This document shows positions 8,901 through 21,100 of a DNA stretch of 64,000 bases, piece by piece (positions within the stretch are counted from its first letter, which is position 1; the number at the start of each line of letters is the position of its first letter). Made by a program: the position numbers and the translations under genes. This stretch comes from Sanderia malayensis (lineage: Eukaryota > Cnidaria > Scyphozoa > Semaeostomeae > Pelagiidae), in contig RQOL01000828.1 in the NCBI GenBank assembly GCA_013076295.1, positions 1,922,001-1,986,000 of the forward strand, in the 5' to 3' direction. The notes under the pieces were generated by a model, which was not told the DNA's origin, made no database searches, and was given only the letters and a program-made list of their open reading frames with translations.

Positions 8901-11900
8901 ACGGCTCCCTTCTTGTAGCGTTGTTTCAGTGACCTCATTTCCTCCTGTAACGAGAACGACTTTAAATGAAAATTCTACAGTCTCGCTCGAAAACAGCCTG
9001 GCTTGAATTGTACCAAAAGCAAATGCGATAAGAAATAGAAAGGGTGATAAATCTGGTACCTCGTGTGATGCCTTCATCTCTTCAACTTCTTCATCAAACT
9101 TTTTCCTATCCAACTTTTGCTTCTTCTTTCTTTCAGTTAAAGCCTAAAACACAGACACATATACAACAAGTTGGCCAATCTATATGAAACAATAATAAGG
9201 CAAAATGCAAGCATTATTAGTGAGTAAATTTAGTTTTATGCAAGAAAGCAAACAACAAATCTAATAAAACGTAAGCTGGAACTGAGGTACTTCAGCTTCA
9301 TGTTGAAAAAGTAAGTCAACCAAATATCGTCAAGAAAAATAGATTACAGATGCCGAGTGAAAATCCAAAATTACCTTTTCTGTAGACTCCTTTTCTTGCC
9401 TTAATTCCAGGATTTCCTCTTCAAGATGTTCAAATTTAGCTTTGAGTTTCTTATTTTCCTGTTTTTCCTCTTTATACTTGCCTTTCATGTGTTCAATTTC
9501 CTCCTTATGATCTGCAAAGAAGCTCAAAAGGTAACCTCTTTAACTATAAACACTGGCAGCTCTATCATATACAGGTCAGCCACATACTCTATCGTATTGC
9601 AAAAATCTAAATGCTACATAATATGAATTGAACAGCATACCGGATACATGAGTGCTTGCAGAGTCTAGGCGTTCTTTAGCCATGTCCATTTCTTCTTTGG
9701 ATTTCTGTAGCTTGGCTTTCAGTGCACTTTCTCTTGAATTTGCCGCCTCAAGTTCAGACTCAAAGCTCGTCAGTCGGGTTTTCAATGAATTTAATTCAGA
9801 CGATAATGCTACCTGTAAACGCAAAGCCAAAGATGAATCTGAGTCTGAAAAATGCTGAATTATATACAATACGTTCAAGTTGAAAACCCTGGGTCTCTCA
9901 GTCAGAATATAATAAGCTGACCTAAGAATGAAATATAGAACATAATATATGGAAATATAATTGAATCTCATTGCATTGAAAACCTAAAGTATAACTAAAC
10001 AATGTTTGAGTTGGCTTGAAAAACAAATTCAGCAAGATAAAATCAAAGGAGATGTTCAAGAAAACATCAAGGAATCTGAGTTATCCGAGGAATCAAAAAG
10101 CAGTCAACAATTCTTACATTATCTTGTTCCAATGTGTTGATTCTTGCCTGTGCGTGGGTAGCATTGACTTTGATGGAATCTGCTCGCTCTTCCATTAACA
10201 TGTTGCTTTTCTCAAGAAAGCTACAATTGAAATACACACATATAACATCTTTACGTCAATCAGTTCCCCTTAGAGACACACAGAGACACAACATCGCCAA
10301 TCTCCGAGATGTAAAACTACTTGCGATGTGAGTTGTTGAATAAACCAACCTTTGATTCTTGAAAAGCATGTCTGAGATCTTCTCATTCAGGTTTTCAATC
10401 TTTGCTGTTTTCTCGACATTTTCCTTCTTCAGCTTCTCATTTTCCTTCGAGAAAATAAAACGTTTTACCAATTAAATAAGACTAATAGATCCGGTAAAAC
10501 ATAAAAAAAGACATAGCAGCACGTTGGATAATTTTCTGAGAGAAATCCACATAGTGAAAGAGGTATATTGGTATGAAAACACGAGTTAAAAAGACAAGAG
10601 AGAGTTATACCTGTAGAATCCTATGTATATTCGATGATAAAACTGAAGCTTCCATTTCAATATTGCCACCTATCATTGGTACATTTTGCTCTGGCTTTCT
10701 TTCAAGTCTGTCCAGCCGATCAAACTAAACACAAAATCAAACATATTATACAATTATATTGGAGAAAACCTTTGAGTTTTTAGTCAAAACTGCACAACTG
10801 TTATCATCAACCAGTAGACTTTCTCCAAGTCAACTGGATAAAAACTTTGATCAGGTTTTTCGAAAAATCTTTCCGAAAATACTTCAGCAAGTCAACCAAA
10901 AAGGGGTTTAACTTTAGGCATGAACGACATCATTGAAGGACACTTAAAGCAGGTTTTTTAGAATTTTTAAACGAGTTTTAACAAATTATTTAATTAAGGA
11001 AGTTACATTTTTGGATCAGTTACACTAGGTGAGGGTTAGTGAAGAACAAGGTATGCAACAAGAAAACGAAAGATCAGAAAATATGGACACCGGAAAAGGA
11101 GAGGTAAGAGCTTAGTGCCAGCGTCAATAAAAGGCGAGACGAAAGGGCAAGCAAAGAGAGAAAGAAGAAGAATGGAATGAATAAATCATACCTTAGATGT
11201 CAAGCTGTCGATTCTTTCCACAACCTTGTCAACCAACGACTTTATTTCTCCGTGATGCAGTTTACCCTCAGTTAGTACGAGTGAAATCTCCGCAGACTGG
11301 TATCCACTACCTGGCGCCTGTGCAGCATGCATTGCAGGCATCGCAGCTCCGTATGGCATACCTTGCAATGGGTTCATACCAAACATTTGGCTGACAGGAG
11401 GCTAAGAGTGCAAAAGAGATTGCAACTAACCGCTACCTTGACTAACATTTGAATAACAGACAATGTAACTTAGCTTGGAAATTTAAAATAATTTAAGACA
11501 AAGTTTCTTCTGAAAGGACAAATGAGGATGAATCAGGATAAATACTGATTTTAAAGCGTTGAGAAAATTAAATTAGCCGAGAAATTGATTTTGCAGAACA
11601 ACAACAGCCATTGTTGTAGCAAATTGTGGCTTCTAACTGTCTATCACTTGTCAGTCTATCAAACAATCTCTTAACAAGTTTATCCAAAACGCTTGTCCTT
11701 AGACAAGACAACAAAGCACCCCTTCTTGCTCTAGTACAATGAATAATCACTTAGCATACCTGATAGACAGCCAAAGGTTGCATTATTTGCTGCTGTTGAT
11801 GTGCAGTAGCGTTGAACGCAGGTCCAGGACTGTTAGTCTGACGGACGTGATGAGTCGGTTGTTCGTGTCTGTCCGACACGTCTTGATGTCGTGTTGGGTG

Positions 11901-14900
11901 TGCAGTGGCGTGTAGAGACTGTTCGGGTCGAGGTTTCAATGCGGGTTTAGTCGGAGATGGTTCTGGTTCATGCTTCACGTTCTCAAGCGTGGGCTCTTCG
12001 TCCTTAAACACGAAAATACGACAGCAATAAATGCAAAATTACTTTGAATAAGCGTACGAGGCACTTGTTATTGCTTAGGTTGTGAGTGGGGTATTAATAT
12101 AGTCAAACCTTGTATGCGACAGTATGATCATGCTCTGTGACTGCCTCCATTGGATGTTGCTCCTCCGCTTTGCTGGGCGAAGATGGAAGTAGTGACTGCC
12201 CCATTTTTGACATCCTTGCCAGAAGATTTGATTTGCCAGTTGGTTGTTCCAAAGACTGTCAAACAAAAAGTTCCACAAATGCATTACCCTTGTATTCCAA
12301 TCTAGGTATCAGTTAGCCAACATTAGCAGGGACAAGAGCGCTACATCCACAAGGAACATTCAAGTCAGAGGGCGAATAGACATTCCATAAGAGAAAATTA
12401 ACTGATCTATTCACAGTCGAAGCTCGTTATTACGAACCACCAAAGAAAAATTTCGACAATCTAGAGAAAATTTTCTTGACGGAAAGGAAGAATTTAATCG
12501 AGATTCGAGATGCAGTAAAAACCCGCATACAAGAACCTGTAAATTTCCATCCAGGCCATTGTTTCAAGACAATAGGCCATTGTTTCGTCTATTGCTTTGA
12601 GCAGCAAAATCACCCTGAAGGTTCTTAATCCATTGGTTTTATATGCGGGTTTTTACTGTAGTTGGGTGGCAACAATAACTACCTTGGATAATTGTTCGGA
12701 AATCGAATGAGTTCTATCTTTGACTGAATCACCTAATGGTAAACTAAAACAAATAAACTAATCAAAATGAGAGCATTATAAAATGTTTTATAATATATAA
12801 TTAACCTAACAAATAAGTTACTTGAATTAATTAAATTTATCAAACATAACTCACGGCATCGTTTCCTTTTTGTCTTCGTCTTTACTCGATTTGACAGATT
12901 CGCTTCTGTTTGACTTTGAATCTGGTTCTTCTGTGCTTCCCTGTTTAGAAGGAATCGCCTTTCTACTGTCAGGTGTAGCTGGCTGATTTTGTGATGCCGA
13001 TTCGGGAGCGGCAGCTCGCGAAGTTTCCTCGCTTGGTGCCGCTTCTGGGTTGGCAAACTTCACCTGGAAAAACATTGTCATTAGTCACAAAAGAGTTTTT
13101 ATTGCGTGCTACCTTCTCAACAATACAGAAACAGGCATGTGGAAGATTTAACATAAGATGCACAAATATGCAGATAAATGTATGCATAGATATACTAATG
13201 TGGAGAAACTAATTATCCAAATACAGGCTCTAAAAGTGTTTAACAAAAAGGAGAAACATTAAACAGAAAATCGGAAAAAGAAAAATAGAAAGATGAGATG
13301 TGACACAAAGTCCACGACGGTTGAATCGTTAGGTATTTACAGACACATGTAACAATGTGCATGTTTTGCAATTAATAGTATACCGCATGCGATGGAGCAA
13401 GAAGTCTCTCGAGTAGTTATTAATAAGCAAACCAAATAATAAATAATAGAGTGGGGATTTACCCGTGTCACATCGACTTCAAAGATCAGCGTAGCATTCG
13501 GAGGAACTCTGTCACCAACACCCTGAAATAAAGCATCTCACTCAGCCAATTGTAAAACAATATGCTACACACACACTAGATATATACCAAGCAATTCTTA
13601 CTGGCTAACATTTAACATGCCAATAAATGATAGACAAAGCGCATTGTCACTGCAAATAGCATAAGCTAAGAATTCGTTTCGCAACAAAGGCAGGCAATGT
13701 TTTTACATTTTTGTTCTTCAAATGACTTTGGCTATGCTCGGTAAAAAACTGTAGATAGCTGCCTCATTGCTTACAAAATTACCTTGGAGCCATATGCAAG
13801 ACCGGGAGGTATGATTAAAAGTCTTTTCCCTCCCTTTTTCATTCCAGGAATGCCTTCATCCCAGCCCTAATGATAAAGAATATAAGCAAAATTAGACACA
13901 AGCGTATTATGAAATACTTGGACTAGCAAATGAAATAAATAAATTCATAGTTACCTTGATAACTTTTCCTCTACCAAGTTTCAATTTATATAATTTTTCA
14001 CTACTTCTATTTGACTCAAAAACCTAAAAGTTAAACAACAAACTGAAGTACAGCTATAAATTTAGTCTTTCAAATTATTGCAAACACTTTGTATGGAAAT
14101 ACAATAAAGTACACAGTCAAATAAGGCCCCCCTTTTGAATTTACCCCCCCACCCTGTAATCACTTGCACGGATATTGAGTCCAAGTATCAAGACATTGAA
14201 TTTGTGCAGGAAATGTATTGTGAATAGCAGCATGTTTAGACATGTAGCTTTATTGACTGACTGCATAGCCTAGTTCGAATAAAGCTTAACATTGAATAAT
14301 CTAGCTAATACTTTGTCTTTGCAAATAAGCCCCCCCCCCAGGGGTTTGTTATTCAAGAAGTTATGGTACTGCCTATAGAAAATGCCATGTACTATTGAAA
14401 AAGCCAACAGAAAGAGTGGACATTAACAGCACTTTGAGATTCCTATGTATATCAATAATACAAAGGTGGGTGAGACAAAGATGATGAATTACCTTGCCAA
14501 ATGCATGATCTGTGTAAAGATAACCAGTGTATTGCAGCTCAGCAGTGTCTCCCTTTTGTATAGCATGACCTTCTCCAATGCTCAAATCCTGGGTAACCAG
14601 GCCAACAGGAGAGCAGTTGAACTTTGCTAAGGAAACCTACAAAGCAATGCAAGATAAGAAACTACTGGATTGCTATATCTGACAACATCTTCATATACCA
14701 TCATGTTTTCCCTGAGATAGAAAAAGCATCACAGAAAAGCCATAAACAAGCTACCACCCAGCACATAAACATGTTTGTATTTGTCTGTTCAGTCCAGTTC
14801 ATAATAAGGATAGAAGTTTATCATATGTCATGAACAGGAATATTTATGAGCACAATGTTTTAAAAGATACTCCTCTACCTATTACAGTAAAAAACAACAT

Positions 14901-16934
14901 ATAAGAGCCATTGTTGTAGCCAATTGTGGCTTCTAACTGTCTTCTAACTGCACATGGATTAAGAGCCTTCAGGGTGATATCTCAACTCACAAAAATAACA
15001 GAAATATAGTTCATTGTTTTTAACAATAGGCTGAACACAAAACTTGCAGGCTCTTACATGCAAGTTTTTACTGTATTAATCGCTAGACCACAGAGCATTA
15101 CATACACAGGTAGGTTTGATTATTTATGTACTACTATAAAAGTACTACTGTATTGCCACAAAAGCAACCATACCCATTTCGCAAAGTCTATGGCTTGTGA
15201 AGCATTGTCAAAACAAATGGACCACATTTGAGACTGGTCATCATAAAATGCTGCATAGTTATTCTGCTGGACCTATCGGATGATATTAAAAATAATATGC
15301 TGTGAGAATAATATCTGCTAATGTACATGGAAATTCAGCTCAAAAAGATTTGTGGTTTACATACAGTGTAACTGAATCCAATGTGAATTCTTGCTGCCGC
15401 CACAGGTTGTTTCTGACTGATGTATAAAAGTATTTGATACTGTTGAGAAAATAATAACATTTAATTTGTAGCAAAATGGACCACTGCACAGATTTCCCAC
15501 TCAACGCCTTTAATACCAAGCTTTAATTGCTGGTAGTAACAAACATAAAGTAAGTTTAAAAAGGCAGATATGTTAGTTAAATACCCTCTTTCTAAAATCT
15601 GTGGTTTAAAACTTACATCCTTATTTTTGTGATTCCCAAGTACTGCCATCCCAAGCTTTCCCTGTTTCACATATTGTCCATTGACACTAGAAAACAAAAG
15701 TAAAGGTGTAAAATTAAAGCAAAATACAGTGAAAATGGGGCAAATTCTCCTGTCCTTGGCAAAATGTGTTTCACTATATAATGGTGTATTGCTGAGAAGG
15801 TAGTGGTATATTTATTATAATGTGCGTCTGATATACAGAAGTTGCTTTGTTGATTTGATAACACCCATGGGCGGTCTGGCCCGGGTGGCAAAGTGGTGAT
15901 CGCCCCCCCGGGCCTTCTGATTTTTAACGTAAACTAAAACTACGGGCCCTTTTCGAAGATTTGGACCACCCTAAACCGGGCCCCTTTGGTTTGCCAGCCA
16001 CCCTGCAATTGGGATGCCAGACCGCCCCTGATAACACCCAAATAATCATTGTAAAAAGATGCATGTTTCAAAGTGCTTTTCCATTAATATATGGGTTCCA
16101 CTGTAAAGATGAAATCTGTAACTTTAGCTCAGTAGATTGAAGAGGCAAAGTAAATAGAACATAAAAAATATCTCATCCACTGACTATCTAAATGCATGGA
16201 CAGCAACTGCATTTAAAACACTTGGTGCTGCAGCCTTTGCATCAGACTTGTCTGTGGAACCATTGCTATTATCTGTGGGAGTAAATCACAATATCAGAAA
16301 ACAATTAAATAACCAGTAGCTCATATATATAAGAAAGATTATGGTATAAATTTGCCAGCATGCATACCTTTTGATTTGGGTTGCTTTGGTGCTGTGTAGG
16401 TGAGTGATTCATTACCAGCAGAGGATGCTGGGGGCATTCCAAATAGGGAAGACAGCTTTGAACTGTGTGAAAAATAAATAAATTCTGGTTCAGCATAAGT
16501 TCTTAAATTAACTCCCTGAAAGCTCATTTATTCTTTTATCACTTTAGAGGGGGCTCATATACGAGGAGAACTTGCATCAGGTCAGGGGGCTGATGCGAGG
16601 GGGTTTTGCTTTTGAGGGATTAAATTACAATGCAAGCAAGCCAGTTCAGTTCAATCTCCAGCTGAAAATCTATCAAATTTAAGTTACACAATGTTACACC
16701 TTACATTCCACCTGCACTAACGTTACGTTGGAATCATTATTAGGATCTTAGCTAGAGTTCTGTTGCAGTCATATAAGGGCCTATTTCATAACATGCAATA
16801 CTAATATCTGAACTGAACAGGAAACCAAACCATGGTCAAAAGAATAAATAACCAAAGGTTTAGTTTTGCAATACTAATTCCTCATACCTTCCCTTAGCTG
16901 GACTGAAGTCAGCTTCATCATCGTCAAAAAACAT
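5920..16934 (-). CDS. FKBP15: FK506-binding protein 15 (WAFL), complete, 29 coding exons
   Basis: A 1,395-residue homologue of FKBP15, an endosome- and actin-linked FKBP protein with a long coiled coil. The order matches: acidic start [24 protein letters not shown]1/PH-like module (about 60-158); FKBP domain (about 159-277, with [20 protein letters not shown]); SRM-like [12 protein letters not shown]; coiled coil (568-920); [16 protein letters not shown]; 375-residue Glu/Asp-rich exon; tail [15 protein letters not shown]. Exons: 16934-16888, 16462-16368, 16272-16185, 15686-15617, 15439-15365, 15272-15174, 14636-14493, 14023-13955, 13866-13783, 13522-13463, 13063-12855, 12743-12683, 12255-12109, 12002-11760, 11401-11192, 10724-10611, 10444-10350, 10220-10118, 9812-9641, 9511-9375, 9143-9060, 8944-8888, 8679-8527, 8419-8339, 8206-8144, 7999-7883, 7729-7622, 7343-6219, 5997-5920. 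All phases agree. The acidic exon makes it longer than human FKBP15 (about 1,220 residues). Confidence 0.95.
11575..11645. repeat. diverged fragment of the small TA-flanked repeat family
   Basis: Shares CAGCCATTGTTGTAGC and TGTGGCTTCTAACTGTC with the copy at 14885-15073. It lies in a FKBP15 intron. Confidence 0.45.
12513..12658. mobile_element. MITE-like element, copy A
   Basis: A 146-bp near-palindrome with terminal inverted repeats CAGTAAAAACCCGCATA and TATGCGGGTTTTTACTG, in a FKBP15 intron. The right flank is TA; the left flank has mutated. The interior contains CCATCCAGGCCATTGTTTC, shared with other family members. Confidence 0.8.
14885..15073. mobile_element. MITE-like element, copy B, with TA duplication
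   Basis: Starts CAGTAAAAAACAACATATAA, ends TTTTTACTG, and is flanked by TA on both sides (14883-14884 and 15074-15075), as Tc1/mariner-type insertions are. It lies in a FKBP15 intron. Confidence 0.75.
15868..16028. mobile_element. GC-rich mini-element with a 12-bp direct repeat
   Basis: A 161-bp insertion flanked by a perfect 12-bp direct repeat TGATAACACCCA (15856-15867 and 16029-16040). Its ends are inverted repeats GGGCGGTCTGGC (15869-15880) and GCCAGACCGCCC (16016-16027). It is strikingly GC-rich against AT-rich surroundings and sits in a FKBP15 intron. No coding capacity. Confidence 0.8.
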
Positions 16935-18144
16935 TTTGGAAAATGAAACTTGGTCTGGTTGTCACCTGACTCGGTTTTCAAATCAGGCCATTTTGCATTT
17001 TACGAGAAGGGAATAGAAGAGGAAGTGCCAAAGCATGGCAAACTTCCCTGTGTCACTCAGATGTTTTTCCCATCCCACCCCAAGATCCCAAGTTGACCCA
17101 TTTCAGGGAAGATTCCTACTGCGCCATCTCCAGACTCAATGTATTCCGCATGTACGCCCACCTTCTGGGATTGAAACGTCACGTGTTACCAACTTCTATA
17201 GACTAGAACTTGCCACCTATATAAAAGTGTGACTTTATTTTTCATTTATTTATTTTTTACTTTTTTATTTTTAATTTTTCAATTTTTAATTTTGTTATTT
17301 TATTATTTATTATTTTATTATCTTATTATTCTATATTTTTTTTAGTTTTTTTGTTTTTGATTTCTTTATCTTTAATTCTTTTATTTCAATTGCAATGAGA
17401 TACAAATAGATAAAAAAAAGATTGTTTGTACTATTTTATTTGATTCAAAACAAAAACAATGCTTAACATAATTCAAAACGGAAACAAACTTTTTCTATTC
17501 TGAGCAAAAACCCTCGCGACTGCAAACCTGGTATATTCAAAGAGTCGTTGACCCTCAACGACTCATGTGGAAACCAGCGACCCTCAATGACCATCAACAC
17601 CTATGAAGCAACTAAGGATGAGTATGATTTTATCTATGGTTTGATTGATTGTAAACGACATGCTTTGCAAAATGTGAAATGGCAAAAAAAATTGCGAAGT
17701 CCAACGTCTTGGGTCCTGGGCTCTCCTTGGATCCTGGTCATGAAATTTAGGTGTGGTCTTTGAAAACGGAAGAATTGGTTGGACGTGAAAGAAACTCAAG
17801 TCTCAACTCATTGCCAAACTTGTTTTGTTTGCTTTTGGTGACTGTGTCAATGATATGATGGTAAATAGGCCCACCAAAGGCAACAGAGAGTAACTGTACA
17901 GTGGACAAATAAAACAGAAGACAGAGAGAAAACAAGAAGCTCGGCTTGATTCAGACAAACAGTGTTTGAGTGACAGCAAACAAACAAAATAGTCTGCGTT
18001 GCGTTGCAGTAAATTGCGACCAATCCAAAGCACTTGACTCCTCACCACATGCAGCAGAAAGGTGACTGAAGTTGTACAAGACCTACAAAACCAATCAAAT
18101 CGAGGACCACTAATAAAATAGCAAAGCTGTAAACGAGGAAAGAC
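16935..18144. promoter_or_regulatory. shared upstream region of FKBP15 and the carboxypeptidase gene
   Basis: The two genes point away from each other across 1.2 kb, so both promoters must lie here. Contents: a T-rich low-complexity block (about 17230-17400) and a perfect hairpin at 17542-17564. No TATA box is obvious. Confidence 0.5.
17542..17564. repeat. perfect 10-bp hairpin
   Basis: GAGTCGTTGA, a three-base CCC loop, then TCAACGACTC: an exact inverted repeat in the divergent intergenic region. Confidence 0.7.
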
Positions 18145-21100
18145 ATGTCTTCCGAAGGATTCGGCTTCCGTGGAACAAAACGGGCCATTATAATTTGCGT
18201 ATTTTTGTCTCTATTGCTACTTGTCATTGGAGCATTTATCGGTGTTGGAATCAAAATTGCCATCGGTTGCAGTAGCAGTGGCAGTAGCAGTGGCAAGAGC
18301 AATGCAGCGAAAAAAAGCATGCAAGAAATGACGAAAGAAGCATTTAAACAACATCCGAAAATACTTGGCGAAATGAAGGCCAATAACATCAGGGATAACC
18401 TTGAGTAAGTTCTTCTTTTATTTTGGTTTGGTTGGTTTCATATCAAAATGGACATGAAAGCCTGTTTTGGCGGGCTTTTGTACTTTTGGTGAAGTGAAGA
18501 GAAAAGCAAGGGCAGGCGGCAAGTCCCAACCTTTTGTGTTTGAGATGAGACAGCATGACATGTCAACGGTAAAGCTCTTTTGGTAAAAGTGTGGTGGATT
18601 TATTGACAATGCCAAACGAGCTGCGGTTTTGCGTGGACTTTGCTGTGAGCTTATTCTTATCAAACTCATTCCAGTTCAATCTGATCCAGTGATCCAGTCC
18701 GAACTAATTCAATTCCACGAAGTCAGATTTAATCCAGTAGGATCTGAGACAAGAATAGCCAATCCATATTAACCCAAGCCAATCCATATTACCCAGACCA
18801 ATCCATCTTAACCCAAGCCAATCCAACAAAATCTAACTAGTTTATTTTCATTCAGATTTTTGACGAAGAACCCGCACATTGCTGGCTCCGAAGAGTCGAA
18901 AAAGCAAGCCATGCATGTTGCGAAGAAGCTTCGCGAATACGGATTCGACAAAGTCAAAATTCACCCATATAATATTCTGCTGTCCTATCCCATGAAGCCA
19001 GGACAAGTTAATATGACGAATGGTACTCTAATCCATAAATTCAACGTTATTGAACCAATAATCACACCAGATGAAAACATCAGCAAAATTGTCTACCCAT
19101 TCAATGCTTATTCGCCCGCAAAAGATGTTACGGTAGGTGTTGTTGTGTTGCATAAACCTGCGCAGTCAGAGTACAGTTCATCCACGTTTACGCCTATTTT
19201 TTGTAAGAATTGCATAGTATTGTTATAGACAAAGTGTAGTGTGTATTAATATATTAAAGTATGTATTAGTATGTGCTTGTCCAATGTTTTTAAAGATCAA
19301 CAATGGCCAAAGAAAGTTTACAACATCTTTATTCGTTGCAGGGAGAATTAGTCTATGCAAACTATGGAAGAAGTAGAGATTTCGCTGTTCTTGAAAACGC
19401 TCGTATCAGCGTTAAAGGAAAGATCGTTATCATGAGATACGGACCGACATCTCGTGGAGCAAAGGTTCGTTGCCAACCATTGCCAAACATCGCCATATCA
19501 AACAGGCCGTATCTGACTAAGTCCACAGGAATATCATTTATCTCAAGATTGATATTTTGTTTTGTTTTGTTATCTCAGGTGGCGAATGCCCAGGCGAAGG
19601 GTGCTGCTGGAGTGCTGCTGTTTTCCGACCCCAAAGAATGGAACCCCCAGGGTAAAAGCGACAGTTACCCCGACGGATGGGGTCTGCCGGACACAGGAAT
19701 TCAGCGTGGTACAATTATCCGAAGGCAGGGTGATGCGCTGTCTCGTGAATACCCGTCAAAAGGTGAAGCACGTCTCCACACTAACCAAGTTCGGCGATTG
19801 ATAAACAATATTATCGGCCCCTATCTCAGTGTATTGTTTATCAATGATGGGTCATGTAGACATGGCCAGGGTTGGATTTTTCAGCACATCAAGCAGTATG
19901 TTTTCTGTTTCTCCAATCTGAAGTCCATTCTAAACAGTTCAATTTTTCTTATAGCTGGTTTCTACAGAGCTGACATCTCCAAAGCCACGCCCCTACCCCA
20001 GATCCCTTCGCAGCCAATTCAATTCAACGATGCAAAGGTTCTTCTAAGGTAATTTTTTGATCGCTTTATTGTTGTTGTTGCATGAGTTAGATACGATACG
20101 ATACGTATGGGATATCGTATCTAATTATACATAAAGTAACTCATTTGTTGCATCCAGCCCTCGGGACCAATTTTTGAACCAACCGTCCTAGAGAGCTGAA
20201 ACCTGTCTCAAAATGATGAGAAGGCCCTAATTAGTAGGTTTCCACTATTTGTTAGCCAAATTTCGGTCTATTTCAAAATGTTGATTCGCGAATTGGAACC
20301 TTCATGGAGTATACATAAAGTAATTCACTTGCTGCAGCCAGCCCTCGGGACCAACTTTTGAACCAATTATCCTAGAGAGCTGAAACTTGTCTCAAAATGA
20401 TCAGAAGGCCCACTATTTGTTTGCCAAATCTCGGTCTATTTCAAAATGTCATTTTAGGAATTTTAACGTTGATGGAGTATACATAAATTAGCTAATGACT
20501 AGACCCATTAGAGACAAGGGACCTATCCAGCAACAATAGCAACATTATTGATTGAAGTACAGTCAACATTCGATATTTCACCGAGAGGAGGCAAAAACTA
20601 TTGTGCCACGCAAACGTTGCGTGTTTTTCAGTTGAGACGGTTGTAACTAGCATAGAGCCATGCCAGTTACTGCCATATTGTTATTTGGTTATTTCGTAGT
20701 CACATGGATGGAATGGATGGACCGGCAAGTTTTCAAGGCGCTGCAGGGTTCACATATAAAATGAACGCAACCAGCTATAAGAAAGTCGGCCTAACTGTTC
20801 ACACCAAGCTGGAGTCACGCATGACATACACTGTCTCCGCAATGATTTATGGCAAAGTAGAACCAGGTATTGTTATGAAAAACGTATTGCTGTATTTCTG
20901 GCACTTTTCTTGGCAAAGTGGCCTTAGAATGCCATTTGGTACAATAATAAGTGTGCTGTAAAAGCGAGACTCTGATCTTTTGAAATCTATTTTCAGATCG
21001 CATGGTTTTGCTGGGAAATCACCGGGATTCTTGGGTTTATGGGGCAGGCGATGCATCCAGTGGGCAGGCAGCAATGTTGGAGATTGCAAGATCTTTGGGA

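Noticed and set aside
12683..12743. Premature stop in FKBP15 at the exon 11/12 join
   Set aside because: Using the ATTAG acceptor gives CCG TGA, but the TTTTAG acceptor 11 bases upstream restores the frame and the conserved [10 protein letters not shown], so there is no break.
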